From Steinernema hermaphroditum (lineage: Eukaryota; Nematoda; Chromadorea; Rhabditida; Steinernematidae): a stretch of DNA of 64,000 nt. The stretch spans positions 11,866,769 through 11,930,768 of the forward strand of contig CM059624.1 of assembly GCA_030435675.1 (NCBI GenBank), written 5' to 3'. The notes below the pieces were generated by a model that was not told the origin of the DNA, did no database searches, and saw only the letters and a list, made by a program, of their open reading frames with translations. A program made the translations under genes and the position numbers. Of the stretch, positions 32,847-42,200 are shown in pieces (positions within the stretch are counted from its first letter, which is position 1; the number at the start of each line of letters is the position of its first letter).

Positions 32847-34186
32847 ATGTCAACCCTTCAAGTCGCGATGCCTCCGGAATCGCTTTTCCAGAACACTCCA
32901 GTGAACGTCACCAGTTGGGATCTTGCGAACTCATCGGACTCATCTGCAGAAACGAACACACATGTGGAGACCAAGAGCGCTCTGACGCCGATGTGCAGTG
33001 GGACTCAGCAAGAGGCTCAGAGGAGCTCGCATTCACCACCATCGATGAGTATCAACGCTCCGCTGCAGTCAGTAGGCAGAGGCGCGTCCACTGCTAATCG
33101 CACTTCGTTGAGTGCGCGCGATCTTGGAACCGAACTCACTACTTACGTTGTGGTGCGCTCACTTAAGCAGCACTCCTCAAATGAACCCATTGATTTTAGG
33201 AGCATGTAAGCGAATTCACAAGCAAGGCCATCGAAGGACTCATCAAGCGTTTGCGCCGAGATCCCGTTCAGGTTGATCACATGCTGGGTGCGCTATCCAC
33301 TGGCATGAAAGAAACGCCCTGTGTCACGTTTGCCAAAACGCGTGATGGGCGAATCCAGGTCCATTCTTTATGCTGAAACTCATTCATGACCGTCCCTCTT
33401 TAGATCGCCAAGCAAAAGTATTTCCCATCTGAGACATTCTTTCGGCTTTTCCGGAACCCCGCAGTTCGTAGTGGTGACCTTGTTGCTCTACCGGGGTGCT
33501 TTTACGGCAACTCAGAAGGCGGGAGTTTGGTAAGTCTATGATCTTCTTTTTCAATTCGTACATTGGTTCACTTACAGGTTTGTGTTAATCCGTACCACTA
33601 CCGTCAACGTCAACCAAGTGACACGTCCTCTTCATCAAGCCGCCGTCGCCGTCGCACAACCGCGCAGCATACTCCCCGCGATAAACATGCCACCGCTGCT
33701 CCCACTGCTGCTGCTGTTTCGTATGCACAGTCTCAATGGGCTCCCGGGGCGCGCCTTGAACAGCAACATTATGCGGCTGGCAACAGCTATGCCATGAACT
33801 CTGGTACGTTTATTTTGCCGCACACCAGTTACTAAGAACTTTTTAGGCTTTTATCCAAATCGTCAGTCTGGAGTTGGCGTTCCGTCGCCGTACGTCTACA
33901 ATAATCAGTTTGCTTATCTCCAAGGTTTGGCTTACCATATTCCCCGTTTCTGATTTTTGTTTTTACAGACCCGTCTGCAAGAATGATGCGTGCACCTGTG
34001 GCTCCTACTTTATACCAGCACCAGTACTACCCGGAAAACTCTTTTCAAGTCGGATCAGGTCGTGGAGACACACGTGCGCATAACTTTATGGCCTCACAAT
34101 TCCCCCAACCTGCACCGCCTAATCGTGTCCACGTGAAGTCGGAGAGCAACGAAGCCGACGAAGACGTCGACGTTACGGCCGTTTAG
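32847..34186 (+). CDS. Smad MH1-domain protein lacking an MH2 domain
   Basis: Six exons: 32847-33152, 33200-33358, 33404-33529, 33578-33803, 33847-33924, 33969-34186; all in phase, 370 aa. GTCTTCAG directly before the ATG suggests trans-splicing. Residues 1-102 are Ser/Thr-rich. Residues 103-206 are an MH1 DNA-binding domain: zinc ligands C143, C187, C199 and H204 (VCVNPYHY), and the beta-hairpin DNA contacts R153, Q155 and K160 in RDGRIQIAKQK. The rest is Gln/Tyr/Pro-rich and low in structure, ending with VHVKSESNEADEDVDV, a SUMO-type VKSE site followed by acidic residues. Canonical Smads have a C-terminal MH2 domain; none is present, and the next gene downstream does not encode one. It may be a DNA-binding antagonist or co-factor in TGF-beta signalling. 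MH1 call is firm. Confidence 0.9.
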
Positions 34187-34425
34187 AATACTAACTTTTC
34201 AAGAGTCGTATTATTTTTATTTCGTTGTATATGTAATTATTGTGGGGTATGTTTGTTTATTATTTAATTTATGTAATGTCAGCCCCTTATAAAATTTCCG
34301 TAACTTTTTGTGTTTGTGATTTCGTGTCCTAGTGCGTGTTCTGTTGATATCTCCTTCCTACTGCCGAGTAGTCACCTTTCGGCGTGCTTGTCTTTGTGGT
34401 CGTTAATACTCATCTTTAGTTGCAG

Positions 34426-34785
34426 ATGATGATTAACCCCGAAGTGAAACACGCGTTGTGCGAGCAAATCCAGCTCCTGAAGAAAGAAACCGAAAGGATC
34501 CGCCACAGGCTGCAGAAGATGGACCACTTTCTGGAACGCGTCGATGAAATATCGCAAGAAGAAACGCCAAAGAAGGCGGAAACCGATGAGAAAGAGGAAC
34601 AGTCACAGAAGAAGACGAAAAAGTCCTTGGAGAAGATGAATGAAGAGCTCACAAGTGACGCGGACCTCGTCAGACTGCTAAGGAACATTGCTGCCAACAA
34701 GGACTACATGCGGAAGCTACGCCAGAGTTACCCGGGATTTGTTGAAGCTATGTTTAAGATAACGGACAGTGCCTCTCATTCCTAA
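34426..34785 (+). CDS. Small coiled-coil, Lys/Glu-rich protein, 119 aa
   Basis: An intronless frame begins with ATG directly after GTTGCAG, a likely trans-splice acceptor. Residues about 10-40 (LCEQIQLLKKETERIRHRLQ) have heptad spacing typical of a coiled coil; the middle is Lys/Glu-rich; the end (LVRLLRNIAANKDYMRKLRQ) is predicted helical. I do not recognise a family. It starts 240 bp after the MH1 gene on the same strand, with the RING gene 200 bp further, so these could share transcription, although promoters cannot be excluded. Confidence 0.65.
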   Translation: MMINPEVKHALCEQIQLLKKETERIRHRLQKMDHFLERVDEISQEETPKKAETDEKEEQSQKKTKKSLEKMNEELTSDADLVRLLRNIAANKDYMRKLRQSYPGFVEAMFKITDSASHS

Positions 34786-34986
34786 TATTATTTTGTCGTA
34801 TGTTGAAATTACATCTAGTGGACCTATAAATATCCTGCTATCGGTTTGGATCATCTGTGGTGTTCGATTCCACCAACAAACCACTCGTGCTCACACTACG
34901 CATTGGATCAATGATAATTCGCACCTTGACTCCCACGTGTCAAGCAGTCGCAAGAAATTCACATCATCCATTCAGTAGGTCTCCAG

Positions 34987-35397
34987 ATGTGTCCGTCCGA
35001 GCGAATCATCTGCTCCATCTGCTGGGACTTCGTGGCTTCTTCCACTGACGTCGTCACCACGGGCTGCGGCCACGTCTTTCACGGCGAATGCCTGCGACTC
35101 TGCTTTGAAAAGAGCAAAAGAAGATGTCCTACCTGCAGAGCTAAAGTGAAGCTAACCCAGAAGCTCTTCTTCTCCAGCATCGTCTCCAAATGTCAACATA
35201 AAGAGAAACTTCAGACGTTGGAGGAGGAGAACGAAAGACTCAAGAGTGCGATGAAAAAGGGCAGAAAAGCAACTCCTCCACCGGTTCCTCCTCATAGAAT
35301 CTCTCCAGAGAGCTGCAAAGTAGGACACTCCGATGGAATTCAGAGACGGTCAAACATCTTCAGACGAATCTCCCATCGGCTGTTTGGAAGACGGTAG
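34987..35397 (+). CDS. RING-H2 E3 ubiquitin ligase-like protein, 136 aa
   Basis: Intronless; the ATG follows GTCTCCAG. A C3H2C3 RING lies at residues about 9-52: CSICWDF, then GCGHVFHGEC, then CPTC, so all eight zinc ligands are present. It is followed by a coiled coil (HKEKLQTLEEENERLKSAM) and a basic, Pro-rich tail ending RRISHRLFGRR. The RING-coiled-coil order resembles TRAIP and small nematode RING proteins. Likely acts as an E3 ligase recruiting an E2; substrate unknown. A second protein of the same type lies at 55543-56058. Confidence 0.85.
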   Translation: MCPSERIICSICWDFVASSTDVVTTGCGHVFHGECLRLCFEKSKRRCPTCRAKVKLTQKLFFSSIVSKCQHKEKLQTLEEENERLKSAMKKGRKATPPPVPPHRISPESCKVGHSDGIQRRSNIFRRISHRLFGRR

Positions 35398-35482
35398 CGC
35401 AGGACTTTCTATCTTGAACTAGCACTGAGCGATTCTTATTTATTTGCTGCAATAATAAATGTTCTTATGTCATCATGTGTCT

Positions 35483-36586
35483 TCATTTGTGCGAAGTCGG
35501 GATAACCTTCGTGGTGCCACGTCCAACGGTCGGTCGGAGAATCTGGAAGGAGCACACGAGGTTCTCGTCGACGACCATCATGGCGGAGGCGTTGTCGAAT
35601 TGACCTGAATAGTTTTTGTCAATCTCAGATAGTGAACAGAAAGTCTTACCACAGTAGTGGGGAGCCGAGAATATGGTGACAAGCTTTCGATTTCCGAAGA
35701 ATTCGTATCCGTCTTGCACCACCTGGTGTGCACGCGCGACGAGGTCGATGTTCAAGTCTTTCTCGATCTGCGCGAGAACGTCCGCTCCGAATCCCCACGA
35801 CGCTCCACGAGCGCCCATCTGGAATCCACTGATACCGACCACGGGGTCCGACCACAGAAGATCCATCTGAAGGCCGGGGCCAGCAGCGTCGGTCGGACGC
35901 TGGATCTGACGGAGCTGGTCAAGTGATTTTAACTCCGGTGAGAGTCCGCCGTGCATGCAGAGGATACGCTCACCGATAAGACCGCTCAGCGGCATACAAG
36001 AGAAGGTATCCTGTAAGAGCATTCGTTAACAACTGAAAAAATCCAAGCTGAATGTACCTGGAATGCCTGCCACATCCTCGGTGACTGGTAGCGCCGGTTG
36101 CATTCCTCTAAGAAGCCGTAAACCTTGTTCACGTTGGCGCATTCGTGGTTTCCGCGAAGGAGAAAGAAGTTGTTCGGGTATTTGATTTTGTAGCACAACA
36201 GGAGGCAGATCGTCTCCAAGTTTTGGCGCCCTCTATCGACGTAGTCTCCGAGGAAGAGATAGTTCGTTGTCGGCGGAAATCCTCCACGGTTAAACAAACG
36301 CAGGAGGTCGCCGTACTGCCCGTGAGTGTCGCCACACACCCTAACAGGAGGCTCAAGCTCCACGAGTGCCGCCTGGGACATGAACACTTCGCGCGCCTTC
36401 GCTGAAACAAGGCGAAGAAATCAGACGGAACAAAGAGAATGACAACCTACCACAGAGCGAGATGATTTCGGTCTCCTTGATCGTCTTGGTCATTCCCTTG
36501 TCAGGCTGACCGACGTTCAGCAGCCGGACGATGAGATCGTTGATCTCCGCAATGCTGGAGCCTCCAACTCCGCCGCTCGATGACAT
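35483..36586 (-). CDS. PP1-type Ser/Thr protein phosphatase catalytic subunit (nematode PPP family)
   Basis: Four exons, 36586-36451, 36401-36058, 36010-35650 and 35604-35483, in phase; 320 aa, the length of PP1. All metal and catalytic motifs are present: [14 protein letters not shown] (D70, H72), [61 protein letters not shown]. Many positions are diverged from GLC-7/PP1 (for example [17 protein letters not shown]), as in the expanded nematode phosphatases, some of which (GSP-3/4) work in sperm. It likely dephosphorylates Ser/Thr with regulatory subunits. The single-pass membrane protein gene starts 232 bp away on the opposite strand, so the two share a divergent promoter region. Family certain; specific role unknown. 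Confidence 0.93.
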
Positions 36587-36818
36587 CTAGGTTCTCGCTT
36601 CGTTCGACCGACCGCTCCCTAACTGTCGACCCTGTGATCTGGGCGGAGGTGCGGTGGCTTCCGTGTCTCATCCTGCAAGAGTAGACAGTAGACATGTATA
36701 GGAGGATATCGGTAACATTCATCAGTTTGACGTTGTTCTGGTCGGTCGACCCGCGCGGAGCTCTGCACGCCGTCGACGTTCTGCTGGTCGATTTCTACGG
36801 AACGCCGAAGCTGATCGA

Positions 36819-37922
36819 ATGGTTTTGAGGCCGTACATCGTCGCAATGGAGAAGCGGCTCAAAATAGCCAACGCCACGAACTCGACGACGACGGGCATTT
36901 CCCAGCCGTCCTCTACCACGCTCGCTCCGAATACCACCTCGGTCAGATTTGCTACGAGAACGGGCTTGTTCCAGTCCTCGTCTAGGACGTTCGCTCCGGG
37001 AAACACCTCCGTCGGATTCCCAAAAATTGTGATGGATTCCGCCCCGCTTTCGATTGAAAGTGGTGGGCATGAACTCACGATTGACGGTTAGTGTTTTCTG
37101 CAACTTTCCTGGAGTGTATATGCGTTCTTTCAGAGAGCACTGTGGACAGAAATTGGATGATTCAGTCCACCGAGGAAACGGATTCCGCAAGTAAGAAGTG
37201 CTGTCAGATCAGTTACTAATAAACCGCTTTAGCGTCCGGTGGTACGACCGCTTTGATCATCGTCATGGTAGTTGCAGTTGTCATCGTCATAGTCGGCATA
37301 ATCATTTTCGTCTGCTACTTGAAGCGCAAAAAGGCGAAGGCGAGGAAGGGACAGCCCAATGGACGCGATGCGAAAACGGTAAGCAAAAGTGTCGATTTTC
37401 CAAATACGGGACCTGCTTCAGCTGTCCCAAAAGGACCGCCCCAGTATCGGTTATCCTGTCAGAAAGCGCTCTTCTACGCCTCGCTCAAACAGCAGAAACA
37501 AGAATCGGCAGCCCGTTGGTGCACCGCAGGCTTCGCTGACCCAACAGCCAATTCATTTGTTCAAACCCCGACCTTCTCACGAGAAGATCGTCGCGCAACA
37601 GTCGCCTACTAGTACTCCTGTCACTGCTCTAGCTACTTCTTCATCGTCGCTGCACACCGCTGGTCCCATCAGGGAAATGGCTCCATTGGTTGAAGAGGAC
37701 CAGCGGGGCCAAGAGAGTTCACCCCGAGGAAGATCTGAGGTCGCCTCAATGGGCACGGATAACGGAAGCGTTTGGACCGGATCCACAGAAGGCGCAGTCA
37801 CCGCCACGGAGAAGAAATACGTTTGCTACGAAAATGGTGCTTGGCAGAAGGTGGACCGCGATGTGAACTCGCAGTTCTCCTTCCACCTCGAGTCGGACCA
37901 CACCTTCTCAGCTGATTTCTGA
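36819..37922 (+). CDS. Single-pass membrane protein with Ser/Thr-rich ectodomain, 323 aa
   Basis: Exons 36819-37086, 37134-37190, 37233-37378 and 37422-37922 join in phase. Residues 1-125 are Ser/Thr/Asn-rich with several NxS/T sites (NATNSTTTG, PNTTS, GNTS), suggesting glycosylation. One strong hydrophobic segment follows (ALIIVMVVAVVIVIVGIIIF), flanked by the basic stop-transfer KRKKAKARK. The cytoplasmic part is Ser/Pro/Gln-rich and ends FHLESDHTFSADF. No cleavable signal peptide is visible, so a further 5' exon may be missing or the protein inserts as type III. Reading straight through the intron between exons 3 and 4 would end at 37612 in a different frame. No family recognised; a receptor-like or adhesion role is only a guess. 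Confidence 0.68.
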
Positions 37923-38119
37923 TTATTGGTACTGCACGCAGTTGCACAATAAATGTTAGTTCCTCCAAGAATGAAGATAGGCAACGAAAGTCGTAAATAA
38001 GCCCGCTCGAACAATCGATACAAATACCACCATCCATGAGAACTCAGGATTGTCACAATGAAACAAAGCAGAAACATCATAGCAGGATTTATTTACAGGT
38101 CAATGTTAGATATCACAAA

Positions 38120-38955
38120 TTATGAGAAACAATAAACGCAAATTATTAAAGGTGGCAAATGGTGTAAAGCGTCTTCTGGCCTACTGTTGGGCAAGTCGAG
38201 TTGTTCTTCGGTGTGGCGGTGTGATCCTGTATCGGTGAATTCAAGAGTCTGCAAAAAGACGACATACAGCGTCGCGTTAACCGGCTTCAGGAAGTCTAGG
38301 TCCATCTTGGTGGATCCCTTCTTCGCCGTGGAGCAGGTTGGGAAAGCGGCGTCGTCGTTCGGCAGATCGGCGCCGTCCCGAATCGGAGTGTCCTCGTAAC
38401 TGCAACAACACTTTGTCAGCAAATCCACAGAGACGAGACCCACATTATGTCTAGGTCCAGTCTGCTCGGCGTCTTCTTCACGGTGGAGGTCTTGGTGCGA
38501 GGGACGCTCCGCTGGCCGGTGCTCGTCTCTCCAGCAATCCTAGCATCGAGCGCAATCCTGCCTGACCGTCGCTTCCACTGAAATAGACATTTCGTGAGAC
38601 TAGACGCTCGGCAGAGAGACAGACATTGTAGGAGAAGTACTGTGCCTGCTCTTCGATGGTGCCGTCGATGAATCCGTCGGCGTCGTCGCAAAAGATTCTG
38701 CTATCGTCGAAATCTAGATCCTCGGTGCTGGCGATCGTCACCGATCGTCGAGTCCTGCTCCTTCAGCTCTGAGAATGAGAGCAGCGACGTCTAAACAGAG
38801 CAGATGAGACGACGGTGCAAGAGAAGAAGACGAACCCTGCTTTCGGAACTCACGTCGCGACGCCAGTAGCTTCTTCCTCTGCGCTCCGCCGCGAATGGGA
38901 GGGTACTGTAGTCAAAATCATTCAAACGAAACATTTCCGTCTCTCTCGCCTGCAT
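38120..38955 (-). CDS. Unknown acidic protein, gene model interrupted in the middle
   Basis: Good exon signals are seen at 38955-38854 (MQARETEMFRLNDFDY...), 38577-38444 and 38399-38120, and an acidic exon ending at 38625 reads EDLDFDDSRIFCDDADGF. The last three join in phase (DLDI|IYEDTPIRDG). The join between the first exon and the acidic exon could not be made: the acceptor at 38791 opens a frame that stops near 38718, while the acidic frame has a stop just upstream. Either a splice site was missed, or there is a frameshift. No domain is recognised. Read as a probable gene with uncertain structure, or a recent pseudogene. Confidence 0.45.
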
Positions 38956-39859
38956 TTTCGAAATTCAGACGCCCGCAGGCGGTTGGAGTGTCTGTCTTTA
39001 GATTGTATCTGAAAAGTCTAGCGTCTGGATGAGCTCAAACCTGAAAATGTATCGTAATCGATGGTATCGTCGCCAAGCGCAATGTGACTGCGGACGAACG
39101 CGCGAAGGAAGGGAATTTGAACGGTCGATTACGTCGAGACCAAGTGGCCGATTGATACTCAGCGCGAGCGTTGCTTGATAACTTGTTTTAACCGCTTTTG
39201 TTCTTTTTGCGAGTTTAATTTGTGAATTTAGTTTAATTTTACTCTCGTACCTCAAGCCTGTGTGGCAAGGCAATTGGCGAACCTTCACTTTAGGTGGCTT
39301 GAGCTTGGGTTGGCTCGTCTTTGCTGATGATCATCGTAACAGCCGTTTTCGGACGGTGTTCGTAATCACAGCAAGTGGTTTGCGTGTCATAGCGATCGGG
39401 CCTTCTCATGAAGCATAGTTTGAGAGCCAGAATGGTGTATTTTGTGAAAACTCATTTTCAGAGCCTAGTAGAGTCACTGCGATTCCAGCTCTGGGTATGT
39501 CTGAAGTGCCTTTTCCTGAACTTGCATGTCCGTACTGGGCAGCATTTTACTCAGCAGCTTCTGGCGCTCTTGTCGATTTCGAGGGATTGCATCGTATAGA
39601 AGTGTAGCCCCCTAGATTAGGTTGAATCATGTTTGCTAATGGGCGTCGTAACAGCCGTCACCGGGCGGTGTTAATCTTAGCAAGTTTGTAATCTGAAGCG
39701 CAGCTTAGGAATGGCGTTTTTATTTTGTGAAAGCTCAATTTCAGAGCCTCGTAGAGTAACTGCGATTCCAGCTCTGTGTATGACTGAAGTATATTTTCCT
39801 AACGTGGTTTGGTCTTGCGATTCCAGCATATATAAGTCATGAGTGTTTTTCAGAACACA
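38956..39859. other. Intergenic with a duplicated promoter-proximal repeat
   Basis: About 900 bp between divergent genes. The right two thirds consists of a direct repeat (39333-39518 and 39646-39800) immediately upstream of the Cys/Trp-rich gene. No gene in either copy. Confidence 0.45.
39333..39800. repeat. Direct repeat, two ~170-bp copies upstream of 39860 gene
   Basis: Copy 1 is at 39333-39518 and copy 2 at 39646-39800, 313 bp apart. Shared blocks are TCGTAACAGCCG, CGGTGTT, AATGG, TTTTGTGAAA, CTCATTTTCAGAGCC (CTCAATTTCAGAGCC in copy 2), TAGAGT and ACTGCGATTCCAGCTCTG, then a TCTGAAG/ACTGAAG block and TTTTCCT. Both copies retain a TTTTCAG/TTTCAG acceptor-like word. They may be duplicated promoter or 5' noncoding exon sequence. 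Confidence 0.75.
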
Positions 39860-40625
39860 ATGAACGCAAAGTTCTCAGATTCACCGTGTATCGGCTGCAC
39901 GATCGATATTTACGAGACTAAGCCGGTGAGTCTTCGTTCAGTGTTCAACGTCACTAATGTGGCTACTTTAGGACGGGAACGCTTACGTAGAGGCAACGCT
40001 CAAAGATGGCCCGATCGAGGTGTTTACCCTGAAAAAGGAGGTTGAGTTCAACCGGCAGCACCCTGTCAACTTGGCGAAGATCATTCAAGAGATTTACCGC
40101 TATGACACGTTCTGGAGCGAGTTCTCGTGTCACGTTACCGCAGAGAGAGCCGACCCCAGGCACAAGAAGTACTTCGCCATCTGTTGGAGCTACCAAGACG
40201 TACGGCTGGTCAATGGCACCTCGTACCGCCTCACGTTCTACAAAAAGGACACAACAAGTTGGAGGCACCTGCCGAGGTTCGCAATGCCACTGGAGGCCAC
40301 GAAGACCGACATGTCCGCAATGGAGGACAACGAGGGGCTCGCCTACGTCCGCTACGGCACCCTGCCCCAGCCGCATCCCGATAACTACAACTACGAACGT
40401 CGGCGGCAGGACGACAACATGCTGCGCTTCGTGTGTCCCCTCCGCTGCAGTACCTCCGTCGTCAGGTGGCAGTGCTGCGTGTGCGGCGTGAAGGTGTGCT
40501 TCGACCGGCAGGGACTCTTCTGCGTCTGCGGTTCCTACCTCTGGGAGCAGGCGGCATTCCGCTGTGGCAGCTACCTCCACGGGAAGAATTTTGTGAAGTA
40601 CAGCACGGAGGAAGTTGGCCATTGA
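39860..40625 (+). CDS. Cys/Trp-rich protein with C-terminal zinc-ribbon-like module, 239 aa
   Basis: Exons 39860-39925 and 39972-40625 join in phase. TTTTTCAG six bases before the ATG is a likely trans-splice site; an in-frame ATG further upstream would lie before it. Residues 1-150 are compact and charged with many aromatics (EIYRYDTFWSEFSCHV, KYFAICWSYQDVRLV). Residues about 186-232 hold a Cys cluster: CPLRC, WQCCVCGVKVC, LFCVCGSYLW, FRCGSYL, consistent with two or more zinc sites. I do not recognise the family. GC content is higher than in neighbours and codon usage is strongly coding-like, so it is surely a gene. Function is open; nucleic-acid or protein binding through the zinc module is plausible. 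Confidence 0.75.
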
Positions 40626-41400
40626 GAAGGTGCTGAACATGTATACTCTGTGTACATTTGCGTTATTCTTTTTATGTTGTTGGAATCATTTGTGTTGTGT
40701 CTATTACATAGATTGGTTGTTGGCCTGTTCCCTGTTTGTAGCGTTGAGGCGCATGTCTGTGTTACCTCCAGTCAATTACAGATCCACGTGGTTGGAGTAC
40801 TGGTGGGCTCAACCGTCTTTTGTCGCCGTACAGCTGTATTGACCGTACGCCTGTATCGAATGAGCTGCACAACCGTGCGCGACGTATCTCATGATGACTC
40901 CGAGGCGAATTTTGGAAAGTAGACGAAAGTCTCGATGAGCATGTGGACATTTATGCAACTGCGATTCTTTGAAGCGTTGTTCCTCTCTCTTCTTCATGAG
41001 TTCGTCTCGGCATCTTGTTCTGGGTCATCCGAGCGGTCTCGAAACGATTGAACTCCACTCCGTCAGGCGTTTCGACCATTTTTCTTCATCGTCATTCGCG
41101 AGTTTCCATGCGTACTTCATTTTCTTTTCTTTGCAGCTTCCTCAACATCCTCTTTGAAGCGGTTGCACTAAAATACGATATGTGTTGCGATGGCATTTTT
41201 GGATCTCTTTTTAACCAGATTTACCAACAGCCGCTGCTTTATTGCCTTAACCATTGTACATCTTTCGCGTTATATGTCATTTGTTTAATTTGTACTGACG
41301 CTTTTGCTGACGTTTATTTCGGTATGCTCCGATGTCTCCGCGTTCTCTATCGTGTCCTTTCCATCCTTATTTCACTGCTTTCAGGCCTTTCGAAGCCACT
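40626..41400. other. Intergenic, T-rich promoter of PC4 gene
   Basis: T-rich sequence with open frames that lack splice context (for example 41015-41404). GCTTTCAG at 41385-41392 is a probable trans-splice acceptor for the PC4 mRNA. Confidence 0.4.
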
Positions 41401-41935
41401 ATGAATAAGAAATCTCGAAAGGTTTTTCAAAACTGCCATATCTCTTTACCACTTCTTTGCGTTACAGAGAGTCGTGGACGAGGAAAACGGTTCCTCGGAC
41501 GAAGGTGCCAGGAACGTTAAGATCACAAAGAAAGCGCGGAAAATTCACGATGTAACATCCGTTGCGTGTCACTTCCATCGTATCTCTTCCAAATTCCAGG
41601 AAACTCCCGAACGATCCGGAAGCGACTCTGCGGAAGAGGATGAAAGCAAGTCGAAGAGTGTCAGAAAGGAAATCATGAAGAGCGCCAATGGCGAGGATGT
41701 AGGATAGCAGCTTGTGCCCTAATCTCTCTAATGTTTCTAGTTGATTCACCTCGGAAGAAAACGCTTCGTAAGCGTCAGCGAATTCAAAGGAGCGAAGATG
41801 GTGAACATTCGAGAATACTACGAGGACAAATCGGGCGGAGGACTCAAGCCGGGCAAGAAGGGAATCACCATAAACGCTGCAGAATTGACCATGCTGCAGT
41901 CGTTGGTTCCAGAGCTCCAGAAACAGCTCCGTTAG
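41401..41935 (+). CDS. SUB1: Transcriptional coactivator PC4/SUB1
   Basis: Exons 41401-41421, 41468-41551, 41600-41698 and 41741-41935, all in phase, give 132 aa (human PC4 is 127). The N-terminal half is a Ser/Glu/Asp/Lys-rich tail (EENGSSDEG, SGSDSAEEDESKSKS), as in PC4 where casein kinase II regulates it. The C-terminal domain LGRKRFVSVSEFKGAKMVNI, REYYEDKSGGGLKPGKKGIT is the single-stranded-DNA-binding PC4 fold that dimerises. The protein bridges activators and the RNA polymerase II machinery in the nucleus. Exon 1 is only 21 nt (MNKKSRK). Identification is firm. Confidence 0.95.
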
Positions 41936-42200
41936 AGCACGCGTTGGCAAGTTGTACTACCATTACGTTGTTATAAATGTTGGACTTTTCGCTTCCTTTG
42001 TCGTTGTTCGTTTAGCGATCCAGGTCATGGGTGTTTTATCATTGAAATTGGAGCTGATCTGCTTGTACATGACACTTATCCTAGTGGGAAAGGCGACTAT
42101 AATATGAGAAAGGTGTTTACTACGATCAAAAGACACGACAAACAACGACCTACTAGTAAATAAATTAAACCCGTCGCCGTGGCAGCAACTATCACTAGTC

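Noticed and set aside
34426..34785. The coiled-coil gene as a detached MH2 domain of the upstream Smad-like gene
   Set aside because: Length (119 aa), Lys/Glu-rich helix and lack of any MH2 motif exclude it.
41015..41404. 129-aa hydrophobic plus frame upstream of PC4
   Set aside because: T-rich noncoding sequence translated by chance; PC4 starts cleanly at 41401.
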